From: Lucifuga dentata
Lineage: Eukaryota > Chordata > Actinopteri > Ophidiiformes > Bythitidae
Assembly (NCBI GenBank): GCA_014773175.1
Contig: VXCM01002489.1
Coordinates: 1 to 64,000 of the forward strand
Reading direction: 5' to 3'
Length of the DNA stretch: 64,000 bases
Shown here: positions 24,501 to 36,755 of the stretch, one piece after another
How positions within the stretch are numbered: the first letter of the stretch is position 1
Layout of the letters: every line of letters starts with the position of its first letter
The notes under the pieces: model-generated
Seen by the model: the letters and a program-made list of their open reading frames with translations, nothing else
Told to the model about the DNA's origin: nothing
The model's database searches: none
Made by a program: the position numbers and the translations under genes

Positions 24501-27500
24501 GCATATGCACTATTCTTTCCTAAAGCTACACAACTAGAAAAAATTCAACTGTGACAGCAAATGAAATTCATACAGGTATAAACTAAAACCTCATTTAAAC
24601 CTCAGTTTGATGGTGTTAGGAAAGAGTGGCACATGTTCAAAATGCTGAGGAGGTACTTATTTGAACAGTAAAATTGAGTGGCATTCCCCTTTAAGTTATT
24701 TTATAGTTTCAACTGGTGCAACACACTCATCAATATTCTCTCCTTACCGCATCCATACACTGTAAACCATCATCACTCCAAGACTCTGTGGACAAAATGA
24801 CATAATCATTATCATAAATAAATGATGATTACTGAACTTCACGATTTTCTCTCCAAAATGGGTATAAATAGAATTCGTAAACTAACTTGTCACTTAATTA
24901 GTTGAAACGTGCTTGTGAAACAAACTGCAAGAAAAAAAATCACTGCATGCAGTTGAGAGGAAAAAGTGAAAGTGGGTTTTTAAAAAGTAAAGTAGCTGAA
25001 GTAAAGCATCATTAAGCAAAGTTTCCATTTTTACCCTGTTTCTCTACGTTTGCAATGTCGTCATATGTCTCTTGATCATCTTCAATGTCGCTGCAGTCGA
25101 CATGCAAGAAAAATAAGACATTAATCACACATCAATCAGCACTTACTCTGTTTTTCCAGTTAAATACTTCGTTATGTTTGTGCTGAAAATCTGAAAAACT
25201 TTTACCAAAAAGAAAGAAAACCAACTAAAACAAAGCAAACAACTAATCATCATCAGCATCAACAGCAAATCATCATTCACAAAACTTATATACCAGTATA
25301 TTTTTATTCACTAGCACATGGTTTGGAGATATATTTTAGCTCTTGTATTAAAGAGGCTAAATCGTACTGTATGTCACATCATTTATTTTCTAAACTTAAT
25401 ATCACAGATACTGTGATATTTTTAACACTGTGAGTGCCTCTATTTCTGAACTACTGAGCACTGCACAGGAATATCCTTTTTCTGAAAATGTAACAACCAC
25501 TGCTTTATAGCTTTTGTAGTTCAGAATGACGGCTTACAAAGACACAATAACTGTCTAGATTCATTGAAAAAGAAAGTTATACGTTTATTTATTTTTTTTT
25601 ACATTATTTCGTGATTGTCATACATCATTAGGACTGCGATGGACAAAACACTGCGTTTATTAATCGTGATCATGTTTTAAAGAGGGAGAAATTGTGCAGG
25701 ATACTGTGGATGTTAAATACTCACATAGAGGCGAGCTGGTGTGGAATCCTGCTGGGTTTATTGGATCGCTGTGGAGGTCTTGGAGGACTGAATAATCCAG
25801 CCGAAGACATGTTGCTGCCTCCAGATCCAGATGAGCCTGAAGGAACCAGAGAGAGTTTACAGTGTGAAGGACTTTACCGTCTTTAAAAAACAAAAAAATA
25901 ACTTTATCCTTTTCATAGCTTTGCTGTTTTAAAAATCCCTCATTCACAGGGATCAAGCGTGCCAAAAGTCACCAGAAATATTTTCAACTAGACAATATAT
26001 TTCAGTGATTGTGAGATTTTATAATAAAACAATAAAAAAAATATATACATCCTCAGGCCGATTTCTCAAATCCACTAGCCGCTGTTGCTACTTTTTCAGC
26101 CAAGTTACATTTCAGTAAAGAGCCATGAGCTGCTGTTTACCTGACACAAATGAACTGTGCTAAGTCAAATGTTAAACACTGAGAACAGTCTGACTCACCA
26201 TCGTCCTTCCTCGTGCCAGGCAGCCTGCCACTGTTCCTCAGGTATGGCTCCAGGTTAACAATGGGGGGACGTTTGGGCTTTAGGGGCCTTGGCCCTTCAT
26301 GGGGCAGGGGCTTCCTCAGTGGAGTCACTTCCCCTGATATCCTATATCTAGGCAGCTGCCGGGTTTGGACAGGGGTGGAGACAGGAGCTGGGGTCCGAGA
26401 TGGAGCAGGAGCCAGGGCTCGCGGACTGAAGGCCGGCTTGGTGCCTAGAGGTCTTTGATTCACCAGCATCATGTTCTGTAGCTTCTCCCCTACCTGCATG
26501 ACCCTGTTTGAATCTGAATCCTGGGTAGGAGATCTTAGAGTCGGAGGAGGTCGAGGAAAGACCCCAAGAGTTGGTCTGGGCACAGAGGCTGCCATCGGCT
26601 CTATCCTCTGAGGGACGGGAAACTTCAGCGGGCCCGAGACAGCCGGAGGAGGAGGAACTGTGGGAGTCAGTTTGTGCTGGAACAGGTCATTTCCAGGTCG
26701 TGGTGATTTTGGGGAGCCGCTCTCTCGGCTGCTGCTGTCACAGGCGTTTGTACTAGACTGGAACTTTGCCCTCAGAGCCTTTACATCAATAGTCTGCTCC
26801 TGACAACACAGAGAAACTCAATGCAGCGGCTCCGCTTCTAAAACAGGAAGTCAGCACTGCAGCACAGAGCAAGGCATGCCCCCTACACTCAAGACTCTCG
26901 CTCACTCGCTCGCTCTCACACACTCACGCACACACACACTTTAAAAAGCAATAATGCACAGTTTTCTGGGTGTTTTAATCTTCAGGAAAATTTGATAAAT
27001 TTCTGAAAGAGCTAGATAGTAATGATTAGTGATAGCTAATATAATATACTATTATTATTATTATTATAAATAAATTGCATTATTAGAGGTAATTACTTGG
27101 AAGTCTTATTTGAAATAAACTTCATAGCATAACTGTAATGATGACATGTCCTGACATCGGGTCAAATTTAGTTGTGCACTGCACTCTTGTTAAATGGAAG
27201 TTTCATGATGGTTCTAAAAGGATGTCAACTAAAAAAAAAAAAAAAGCTTCATTTTCCTGTAAACACAAAAATAAACTAAAAATCTTTTTCATGTTGGAAA
27301 TTACACTTGGTGTGGGTGGAAGGCCAAAACATTTTCAGGTGTCTCTGTACTGTTATTTGCAGTCACTTGAATTTTAATAGCATCATTCTAATTCAATACA
27401 CTTTTTGAAAGAATATATGTAAATATACTGTATTTGTGAATGTGTCATTAATTTTACAGACATTATTTTCATGCAGAACTACTGCAAAGACAGAAATAAT

Positions 27501-29547
27501 CTCTTTGGTTAGGCAGTCAGATAACTGTTTTTTAAGGCAAACACGATCACAATGAGGAAACTATGATTTAAAAAGTATGAATGAACATATGTTGTATTCT
27601 GTTATGCAACAGAAAATAAAAGCATAATGGGGGGATCAAACTCATCTACTGTCTTAAGAACTAAAGCTGCAAGCTTTGCAAATACAAAGAAAAGATGTGA
27701 GGAGGAGCAGGAAGTGCAGTGCAACCACACACCTCCATACATCAGCCAGCGTACTGCACCGGTTACCATAGAAACGACCCCTGCTGTCAATCTTGCACCT
27801 ATGAGCTACAAGAATTTGTAGGATGTCTCTTAGTGTGAGAAACAAAGGAAATAGACAAAACCTTATCGCTGCACCACAATACACACTCGTGGTTCCACTA
27901 TCAGTCAGAGAGCACCTGCAGAACAAAATGCAGTGTGCATGCGTGTGTCAGATTACGACAGTGTCATTGTGCAGGTGGGCTGCAGAAGAAACTAAGAATC
28001 AGAATTACAGCTCTATGATAAAGTGAAGACCGTCAGTACAAACAACTTCATCAGTACATTCCTTCTTAAAAATGTCTGCTGATGTGTGAAAGTAAACACG
28101 TTCACAAGGAATTTGTCAATTTGTTACGACTTGACTGATTTAAAAACAGCAAGCTGCTGAAACTAAAAGATTGTCATTAATCTGGTTTCCAAAGACTTTT
28201 AGTCACGATGGTCTTAAAGAACCATACCAATCATTTTTGCATATTTGAACAAAATACATACTACCTGCATTCACGTTACGTTACTGCTAACCATTTCCAA
28301 AACAAAACCATATTTTATATTTTGTTATTTTGCCAAATCCCCACATCTTTCAAAATCAAATGTTCAGGTGATACACCAACCTTAAAATTCAATGTTTCGC
28401 CTGCTAACACACACAACTGTAGAAGACACGGTTTTAATTTCTTGGTAAAAGCCAAGAGACGTACATTTTCTTCCATGTAGCTCCGTGTTGGATTGGTTAA
28501 TTCAGTAACTTTAACAAAAAAATGTAATGGATGTTGTGTTCACTGTGATGGATTACCTATCTTAAGCATGTTTCACTTCTCTACAAACTGATTTTAATAG
28601 CATGCTGGAATGAATTGAAACCCATGGCTGTCTGGAACATAGAAAAAAACAAATCTAATATTTACCGCTTCAGTAGTATGGTTTAGAAAATGACTGGCAA
28701 TAATGTAACATGTATGTGGGTATTTATTGGGCCCAAACATGCAAAATCACAGGTATGGCCCTTTACTTGTTTTTCAGAAGCATTTCCATCCTGATGAGAA
28801 AACTGATGAAAACATTAAATTCTTGTCAGTCTCAGTCTCAAACAGATAGTAAATGCTGAAACAAAATATTCAGAAACAATAGCCATAAATAATGGAGTGA
28901 TCAGATATCTTCCTTTCTAGGTAACACAGATGGATAGAAAGATACATGCAGAGAAAATATGAAAACCTTGTACTAATGTCAACCATTAAATATTAACAAC
29001 AGAGTAACAACTTCATTTTATTATCATTACACAAACATCTCTAAAATCCAAGTTCCGTTTCTACTCAGAACATGTTTTCCAGAAGGGGGAAATTACTGCA
29101 GAGAGCAACAGTGAATGAACATATCAGCATTTTATTGCTTTTTTGCTGTTCAGATTTTTTTTTTCCCCCCAAACGCTAATGCCTTTCATTTAATTTGCAG
29201 GCTAACACACTTTGAGTCCCGCACGAAGGATTGTAACTGCCAGCTATGTTAAAGTTTTCAAAATGTTTCAGTGAGCAATTTAGCTCAAGACTAAAGGACA
29301 CTGAATTGTTACCTGAAATGAAACAGTAAAACCTGTCGATGGCCTTTAACTCTCTGTGAGTTTATTCATAGAAATCTTAAGCAGCAGCAGGAAGTGGCCT
29401 TAATTAAACAGACAAGACAGACAAAGAATGTGTGATGGAGAGCCAGAATGTAAGCTGGTGAGTGACAGCTTCTGTGGAAGAAATACTTATCACTTTTTAG
29501 TCAACTGTTTCTTGAAAAAAAAAAAAAAAAGTCAAATTTCTTACCAT
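18572..29547 (-). CDS. FYB/PRAM-family adaptor protein with two helical SH3-like domains
   Basis: This is a haematopoietic scaffold related to ADAP/FYB1, FYB2 and PRAM1, which link immune receptors to SKAP and integrin signalling. Sixteen exons join with no phase break: 29547-29545 (ATG only), 26799-26199, 25836-25725, 25090-25035, 24785-24748, 24359-24328, 23665-23533, 23154-22998, 22209-22056, 21954-21938, 20277-20217, 19963-19921, 19527-19365, 18954-18921, 18782-18745 and 18600-18572. They total 1671 nt, or 556 residues. The start has KALRAKFQ, followed by a proline-rich basic region, then tyrosine motifs (QETYDDIA, DEVYEFID), then a lysine-rich helix. Next come hSH3-1 (DWRGGGKLDLSVRQGESVEI), DDYDDV, hSH3-2 (LPVAQGEILDIIQL) and a C-terminus with DIYDDVDY and DVYDNDCLD. 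Two hSH3 domains recall FYB1, but linkage to ndufa7 recalls PRAM1, so I give no symbol. Confidence 0.9.
19365..19527 (-). other. Exon encoding the C-terminal hSH3 core of the FYB/PRAM adaptor
   Basis: It reads CDEPLRVLHTMMVDPNG through KALCRNQYGK. FYB-family members share the pattern of basic helix, RVLxT strand, PGE/AQGE turn and CRNxxGKYG end. The helix just before it (DPKVEKELRKKFK) comes from the 43-nt exon 19963-19921. Choosing the acceptor five bases upstream (TCCAG at 19964-19968) is what keeps the frame. Confidence 0.85.
19660..19694. repeat. Poly-T tract with a single N
   Basis: A run of T is interrupted only by N at 19676, in an intron of the adaptor gene. Its length is uncertain in this assembly. 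Confidence 0.9.
20687..21278. mobile_element. MITE family A, copy 2, nested in a Tc1/mariner-type element
   Basis: The left terminus AAAGGATCATACC and right terminus GGTATGGTCCTTT are inverted copies. Interior blocks such as GGTGTATCGCTTAAATATTT match copy 1. It is about 590 bp and non-coding. Confidence 0.8.
21311..21445. repeat. Perfect 67-bp direct repeat around a single N
   Basis: Positions 21311-21377 equal 21379-21445, with N at 21378, inside the Tc1/mariner-type element. It is an assembly-junction pattern. Confidence 0.9.
28202..28766. mobile_element. MITE family A, copy 3 (most complete)
   Basis: The left terminus (AAAGAACCATACCAATCATT) and right terminus (CAGGTATGGCCCTTTA) are inverted, separated by about 560 bp. 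The interior carries AATGTTCAGGTGATACACC-like and TTTTCTTCCATGTAGCTC blocks shared with the other copies. It lies in the first intron of the adaptor gene. Confidence 0.8.
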
Positions 29548-31245
29548 CTTAGCATTAGAGAGAGTTATACTTCCAAAGCTAGCTGATAATACAAAGCTCC
29601 ATGTTCAGCATCATGACTGAATATCCAGACTGATGCTCCTGTACAGGCAGCAGCACGACCTGTGTAACTAAACTTACTGCAAATGAGGAAATGCTCTGTC
29701 ATTCACTCTGGGCGACAGGAGGATTTACAGCGTCACAACATGGGATTAACAATAGAGAAAACTTAACATGTTCTATGCTCGGTGCTTATTGCCCTCAATT
29801 CCTTTTTGGAGGTCACACAGTTTTATCAACCCGTTCAGGTTCACACAGAACAATTTCATGATGTTTTGTCTGTTTTTTGTTTGATCATGCCAATGCGAGG
29901 CAAAGAAAAGCATAATAATGTGGGTTGGTGTAATTCTGCCAGTGTGTATAAAATAAAGAAAATCTATTTCATGCAAAAGAAAACAAATTTTAGAATCACA
30001 CCCAACTTCTCTATTCTTTTTTATCAACATTAATCAGTTTAATAACTCAAGAACTTGTAAGTTTAACAGAAATTGAGGAAAACAGGAAGTCCAGTAAACA
30101 TGAGCATGTTGATTTGTAGTTGAAAACACATATAGGATTAAATTCTGATGGTAAGTTCATTTCTTAAATGTTTAGCTTAAGCTACACAGCTGCAACTCCT
30201 TTTGATGACTGCAATTTAACATATTCTACATAGGATCTACAAAACACATTTCTTGTTGTATAAAAGAAAACATTATGTATGGTTTGACAGCTTTACAAGT
30301 GATGTATCGTCACAGCATTGGCAGCTTTTTTACTTCTGCTTCCTTCCTGGATTCATTTAAAGCTTAAAACCAGAAACTTTACACAAGGCTTTTGGCCACT
30401 GGTAGTGCGAAAAATCTGAATCTGTATTTCTCCTCTTATTGGAGGTACCAGTACATTGTGGATCATAACAGTGTTTGAACACTTTGTGATATTGTAAGTT
30501 ATTATTAAAAATAAATAAATAAATAAACCTTTGCTCATCGAATCTCTTTTTGAATTGCAGTTGTGGAAGAGTTGTTTTCCGTCTCAAGAGTAGGAGATGT
30601 GGGCTGAACTACACTTCACCTAACTGATGTTTGCAACTATCTTTAGACAATTCAGCCTATTTTACATCAAAAATGGCACAAGAAAATTAGATAATTTAGG
30701 AATTAATGTTAAGTAGGCGGTACGATGTTATCTAACAAACACAATATCATCTCACTAACTTTACAATTACTTTAATGTTAGCAAATTTAGCAGAGCGTTT
30801 GACACTTATGTACAAGAAGCAACATGTATCTTTTGGTACTGGCTCTCAGCTATAATCTGACAAACATTACTTTAATTCTCAACTGATATGAAGTTATTAC
30901 TGAGTAAAATGTATTTCTGTAAAAGTGTTCAAAAGTTAAATGCTATGTTGAAACACTAATTAGTTCTATATCATTATTCCACCTTTTAGGGGTCTTCTGA
31001 TGTTGATACATGAAGATGATTGTATTTCATGCAGATCTTATGCAGCTCACAGAAATAATCTTACCTGTTTTGTAACAACAGCGATCCCTGCTGGCCAAAT
31101 AGCATGAAAGCAGGAGAAGCATATGAAGAATCCTTGCGTGGCCTCGCAAAGTGCTTGGATAGGATCTGAGACACAGTGTTTCATATGGAGATACTGTGAA
31201 CAAAATAGAAAAAAGTAGTCTTTGGGTTAATTGATATGTTTTTGA
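29548..31245. other. Region upstream of the FYB/PRAM-like gene; one possible exon
   Basis: No confident gene was found. The stretch 31065-31165 on the minus strand has a good acceptor (TCTCAG) and donor (GTAAGA) and stays open in all three phases. It would splice in phase to 33815-33956. It resembles nothing I recognise. The promoter of the adaptor gene should lie near 29550-29800. Confidence 0.35.
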
Positions 31246-31626
31246 GCCCAGTGTCCAAAAGTCTGAGTCCACATTGAAAATCTGTGATGTTTTCAATATA
31301 AATCTGGAAATAATCAGAAAGTCTGAAATCGCAAGAAGCTCTTTGGAACATCCTCAAATCATGCCAGGATGACTTGGCTTATCAGGTTTTGCACAAACTT
31401 GTGGAGTCCATGCCAGCTGGAGTTCATGCTGTCATTAAAGCAAAAGGGGGGCATACCAAATACTAAAATATTCTGAAATTCATGTACATTTTTCAAAGAT
31501 TCAACTTTTCACTTAAATAGTTAAGATGACATTATCATTTGTAATGAAAAATCTTGTATTAAATTCAAAAAGAATGCAAAATAGAAGCATTTTCACAGTG
31601 GTCTCAAACTTTTGGACCCCACTGTA
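31246..31626 (+). mobile_element. Internally deleted Tc1-like transposon
   Basis: The termini AGTGTCCAAAAGTCTGAG and (reverse-complemented) AGTGGGGTCCAAAAGTTTGA are inverted repeats. The interior keeps only the 3' end of a Tc1 transposase frame, ending at TAA 31464-31466. It reads LWNILKSCQDD, then HKLVESMPAGVHAVIKAKG. The DDE catalytic region is missing, so it cannot move by itself. Confidence 0.85.
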
Positions 31627-31995
31627 CATAGAAAGCATTAAATAAAGTTAGATTCTAGTTACAGAGGTGTTTAGGAAAACTGCAGCTTCTAACATTAAGA
31701 GAGGAAATGATAAACTGTGATATTATCTCTTTCATTGTTTGTAGGAGCCATTTTTTGGTTGTATGTTTGTGCTTTTCCACAATCAGACACTAGGTGGAGT
31801 TTCTCTGTAAATGAGCCTGTTTAAAGAGCATTGATTGCAACTACTGGCAGGTGTTGCTGTTTGAGAGTGGAAGAGGCAAACAGTTTTTGACCATGTTTGG
31901 ATGTACGTGTTTGGATGTACATGTTCTAAAGTGTTTGATCGTAATCAAGTGGGTTTCTTTTGTTATTTTAAGTTATTAGTCATAGTCAGCTTGAA

Positions 31996-32120
31996 AAGTT
32001 ATTCAAGTTTTATTTTACATTTTTGAAACTGGACAACTGGATGGCAAATGGTGAGCCNAAGTTATTCAAGTTTTATTTTACATTTTTGAAACTGGACAAC
32101 TGGATGGCAAATGGTGAGCC
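31996..32120. repeat. Perfect 62-bp direct repeat around a single N
   Basis: Positions 31996-32057 equal 32059-32120, with N at 32058. Same assembly-junction pattern, in non-coding sequence. Confidence 0.9.
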
Positions 32121-32986
32121 AAAATAAAGAAACTGTTAATGAACTTAAAGGAAAGACTTGGATTTTGATTTACAATTGGAATCACACGTCAAGCTATGCA
32201 GCAGCAGCCCCTCGGTGACCAATTAAAAAGGGTAAACGTTCCCCACATTGTTAATATTCTGTAAAAACTGCACATTCCACAGACTTACATAATATTAGAA
32301 TCTGACTGTGGCTCTTGCCCCGTGGCAACATGAGAATTACAGTATTCATCAGCGTACATAAGAAACATACCATCAGCTTAGACAGAGATGAAGCATGATT
32401 GCATTATTAAGACTTGGTTGTCTGCCAAAATAACATGGGAAAATACCATCTACAATTCAAAAATTATCTTTTCTTTTGCGTTGCCAGATCATAAGTCAGA
32501 GGTGAAAGGTCATTTAAAGAGCAGTTACGCTGCAGCTGTTAGTTTGAGAACACTATAATTACTCAGCCCCTCTGCTGCCTGATTAATGTACTCAGAGTAT
32601 ATGAAGTATGAGAATGAATCAAAAAATGCTGTAAAAGGTCAAATTTGTCTTTATGAACATAATGTTTGTTTACTGAGTATTACATGATTATGGCCATAAT
32701 CCTAAAAGTCCTTAAAGCATTATTTCCCTGTTTAAAAAACAAAATCTGGCAGTGCATCCATAACTCTTGCTCTTTAAACAATCAATGCACCAAAAACCTG
32801 AGGCTTGTTTACAGACTGAACAGGAATATTTTCATCTAAAACCTGTTTTCATATTTTAGATGTCAAATCCTAAAATAAGCTGAAAAGTTTCAAGCACTTA
32901 TACCTTACATTTGAACTGTTGCATAGATGAAAATAAGCAGGTGTACAGTAAGTCAAATTCTTTATGACTAGTTTTAACATCAGATA

Positions 32987-33679
32987 TAGGGCTGGGCGAT
33001 AAATCGATTTAATCAATTAATTCGAGTTTACGTTTTGGCACAATGTGTAAAATGGCTGAATTGGAAAATTGAGTTAAAAAAAAAAACTATTTTTAACGGG
33101 AAAAATGCAGCAGTGAGTTGCTCTCCATCAATCAAGCCCGTTCCCGTTTTGTGCATGTTAAACCTACAAGCCTTGTTTATACATTCTGTGAGTCCGTGAG
33201 GGTCTGCAGCTCTGCCTGCCACGGACACAGACACAGCCTCCAACCTTACCAATCACGTTCATTGATATCACGCCCACGAAGCTTTCAGCAGGTCAGACAT
33301 GCTAGCAAGATGGCAACAAACACTTCGACTGAAGATGAGCTCGTTTCTATATAAGTAACATCACTTCATCATTTGGAAGTTGTTTGGTTTTGTGCTTCAC
33401 AGCGAGGAGCTCCTATAAACTTTACAGACCTGTTTGCTCCATGCTTCACGGCGTGAAGTTTTTGGTTTGAAAGTTTTTGGTTAGAAAGCCCAACAATTTA
33501 TTATTTTAATAAAGAAAATACTTAGTTGAATTAGGTTTTTTTTTTTTAAACTAGTTTAGAGGACCCCCCCCAAAAAATAAAAAAAAGAAAGAAAGAAAAA
33601 AAATCGATTAAAATTGAAAAGCGGCCATCAGTGTGAAAAAAATCGAGATTTTATTTTTAGGCCATATTGCCCAGCCCTA
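32987..33679. mobile_element. hAT-type MITE with 8-bp target-site duplication
   Basis: It begins TAGGGCTGGGCGATA and ends TATTGCCCAGCCCTA, inverted with few mismatches. Both sides carry the 8-bp duplication ATCAGATA (32979-32986 and 33680-33687), the expected length for hAT insertions. It is about 693 bp with no transposase frame. Confidence 0.9.
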
Positions 33680-33814
33680 ATCAGATAGTGTTTTGTTGCA
33701 GTTTCAAAATATTTCAAAATATTATGCTTGTTACTAGTGGAGGGTTTTTGTTTGGTTTTTTTTTTTTTCTTAGTGAGTAAATCGTGACAGTCAACAGAAG
33801 CTGAGTACTCGTAC

Positions 33815-33956
33815 CTCTTGTGTTGGAGGACAGCCAGGTCGTGACAGCCGACAGGGCCGGAGCAGGACAGCTTCCAGTCGCTGGTCTTCATTATGCCGAG
33901 GTCCGTTTGGGAACAGAACAGGAGACGCAGTAACAGGCGGGGAGGCTCAGGATGGC
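33815..33956 (-). other. Candidate internal exon of an unidentified minus-strand gene
   Basis: A 142-nt stretch is bounded by a good acceptor (GTGTTCAG) and donor (GTACGA). In phase 1 it encodes HPEPPRLLLRLLF and later MKTSDWKLSCSGPVGCHDL. GC content is higher than the surroundings. It could belong with the first exon at 36672-36755, but the intervening exons are not resolved and I do not recognise the protein. Confidence 0.4.
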
Positions 33957-34080
33957 CTGAACACAACATGACTGTCAAAAAGTGCTCCCCACAAAACAGC
34001 ATGTCACATCATTTCAATGAACTCTTGGGAAATATCAAAGTATGTCAGCTATGGTATAATTGTCAAACCCAACAGAATCT

Positions 34081-34117
34081 GGGCTATTTTTTTTTTTTTT
34101 ANTTTTTTTTTTTTTTA
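34081..34117. repeat. Poly-T tract with a single N
   Basis: T-run interrupted by A and N at 34101-34102. Length uncertain. Confidence 0.85.
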
Positions 34118-36279
34118 CCTTAAAAGTTTCTTACAATCTTAAAGTTAAGATTAACTGGCATGTAAATGGAATAAGTAACTTTAAGGGGTAAAAAAGCTGA
34201 ATTAGATCCTTAACAGACCAAAGTAAAGTCCTAAATGTTGATCATGCTGTGTATTTTGTTCATCTCAGTCTGCTATTATATTAATAAATAGCCACCACCC
34301 CAAAGGAAAACAAAAAAAAAAATTGTAATTAACAAAACTAAAATTGAAATAGATTTCTTCAAGTATTTTGCTCTCTGAAAAGTTCCAGAGAAAAGGTTAC
34401 TTGCGTTTTTCTTTTTCTTCTCTGACCCCTCCACTTGGCTCACAGCCTCAAGATATTTCTCAAGAGTCAAAGGTCAAGCTGGAGACCACTGCTGATATAT
34501 TAACATCCGCTGGGAGGCTGAAATACATGGGAATGCTTATGGAAGACCAGAGTGACTAATAAGAAGGTTAGTCAGAACGTGGTGCTTTCTCTGTGGAGCG
34601 ATCAGCATGAGTTCATCTGCTTTCCTTGAGGATGTGCTTATGGGTGATATTTGCTTATAATAACAAATGAATTCAATGTGACTGCCTGCCAAAACAAAAA
34701 TCCAGCAGACTGACTGCTGGTCAAAAAACTGCAAGAATCTGAGAGGAGCTGGATCAATGCCAAAAATTGCTGTTTTTAACAGAACATTCATCACACTTAC
34801 TGAATTATTTTATCTTGACATAGCACTTTATTCAAACAGCATTTTGATGTATTTAAAAAATAGGATGAGAAAGAATCTATTGCAATCAATACCAAGTTAA
34901 ACAAATGCTGGAATACAGTAAACTGTAGTAAAGATCTAAAATAGCACTTTCTACTTCATGTCATCACCACTGGTATCTGGACTCCATTACAATTTGCAAT
35001 GGAATGTAATTGCCACAGACTCTTTCTGCACCTTTTCAGCAGTCCCCATCATCTAATTTATATCAAATAAAATCATTTCAATAACTTAATAATTCCCCAC
35101 TTTGCTTTTAATTACTGCAAATTCTCCTGATTGAAATAAAATTCTTGTAGACAATAAATTTTAACACACTGACTGCTTTGGGAAACAAATCTGTTCCCTG
35201 ACCCACATGCACACATGCAGTAGGAAGGATTCAAATGCTTGTATTGCAGTTTATTAACTAAATATTTATGACCTTTATGATTCATTACATGATGATTAGC
35301 AGAGGCTTTTCTGCTTGTAGAAATATTCTTTTCTCAGTAAATCTAATTTTTTCAGACCCTCAGAAACAAGAAGAGGGGTTTTATGTCAGATTATCCAGTT
35401 CTCCTAAAGTCTCATCTAAATTTGAGGGATTTTTTTTTTTCAGTTAAAATAATAAGTAAAACTCAGGGCATTTAGGTAAGTTGGCAGAATTGTGGAGAAC
35501 CTGGAGTGATAATGAAATGCAAGATTCTTAACCACTTTATCAGTCAATCTTTGGAAACACCAAACAGAAGAAAAGGTCACATGGAATAGCTGCATTATTT
35601 TGAGCACTAAAGGAGGGGCATCTTTCCTTTTTAACAAGAAACGAGTGTTAGATAACCGTCAGCATCAACATTTGCTAGCAATGACAGTGAAGACTTAAAT
35701 ATTCAGGAGAACAAGTCCCTCACTCACTTTTGGATGGAGCAATGGCTGGCCAGCTGTGGCCACATGCTCAGACACCACACATATATACAAACACACTGTT
35801 GCTAGCTTAATCTGGCTTGGGAGCATGGTGGCCTGAAAAAAATGATCCATGCAAGGTTTACTGATACTCACAAGAGGATGAAATGTCATCTGAGACAGAC
35901 CACTGGACAACTGTAGACTGGCCATCAGGAATACCAGAAGATATCCCAGCGAGCCACTTCATAACTGTCAATATAGCAGAAAACATGGGAACCTGGCCTG
36001 ATGACTGGCCCAGGTGAGATGCTGACCCAGGAGAGTCCTGCTGGCCTAAAATATGGTCAGATGGGAGACTGCCATATTGGAATACCACATTATTACTTTA
36101 CGCTTATGACTCAGCTGCTTTCGGCACAAGTTGAGATGCATTTATGCGCATGCGTCCTTCAAAATGTGATTGTGGGTGTTTTCAACAGTCACAACTGTGT
36201 CGTGTTCATTTGTCTGACTAACAGCAGGAGGTTAAAATTGGTATGTTAAATGTTGTGTTATGTGTTGGCTTACGCAATC

Positions 36280-36301
36280 CCCCCCCCCNCCCCCCCCCCC
36301 A
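36280..36301. repeat. Poly-C tract with a single N
   Basis: C-run with N at 36289. Long G/C homopolymers like this commonly break assemblies. Confidence 0.9.
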
Positions 36302-36671
36302 AGGGAAGAAAAAACAAAATCTTCTGAGGGGGTGAGTCCATCCATCCCTGCATGTGGAACATGAGCACCGGGTAGAATGGCGGGGAATGTGAAGTGCTCA
36401 AGTTCAGAGTCCCAAATGGCGCTCTAGCAGGGTTAGAAATGTCTAGTACCCCAGTGTCCAGTGAGGGTTTCCTGTCCTCTCTGGCTTAATAAGCACAAAT
36501 ATATCTCTCAGAAAACTTAGCTAAGCAACAAGAGTTCATTTAGAACTACAGTTAGCTTGTCTCTAAGCTCAAAAGTTGCTAACAAACTGTAAATTAACCT
36601 AATGACGCTAGCATGCCAACCGCGATTAACACAAACTGTACACACTACCAACATAATACAAGGGTATTTAC

Positions 36672-36755
36672 CTGTTGAACCAGGTGTAAGAACTCGAAAG
36701 TGACGGTTTGGTCACGTTTAATCAAGCTCACACCGCCAAGGAAAACGTCCTTCAT
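36672..36755 (-). CDS. First coding exon of an unidentified gene
   Basis: The ATG at 36755 opens 28 in-frame codons (MKDVFLGGVSLIKRD, then TFEFLHLVQQ) that end exactly at a donor, CAG|GTAAAT. Directly upstream on the minus strand are a GC box (GGGGCGGGG) and three CCAAT-type motifs. A short upstream open frame (ATGGCTGAGACAGGCTGA) precedes the main ATG. This is the layout of a housekeeping 5' exon. I do not recognise the protein, and no following exon is certain. Candidates lie at 33815-33956 and 31065-31165. Confidence 0.55.

Noticed and set aside
35858..36088. Open frame of 76 codons on the minus strand
   Set aside because: No recognised motif, and no splice-site combination joins it in phase to the 36672-36755 exon. 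It also overlaps another open frame on the same strand.
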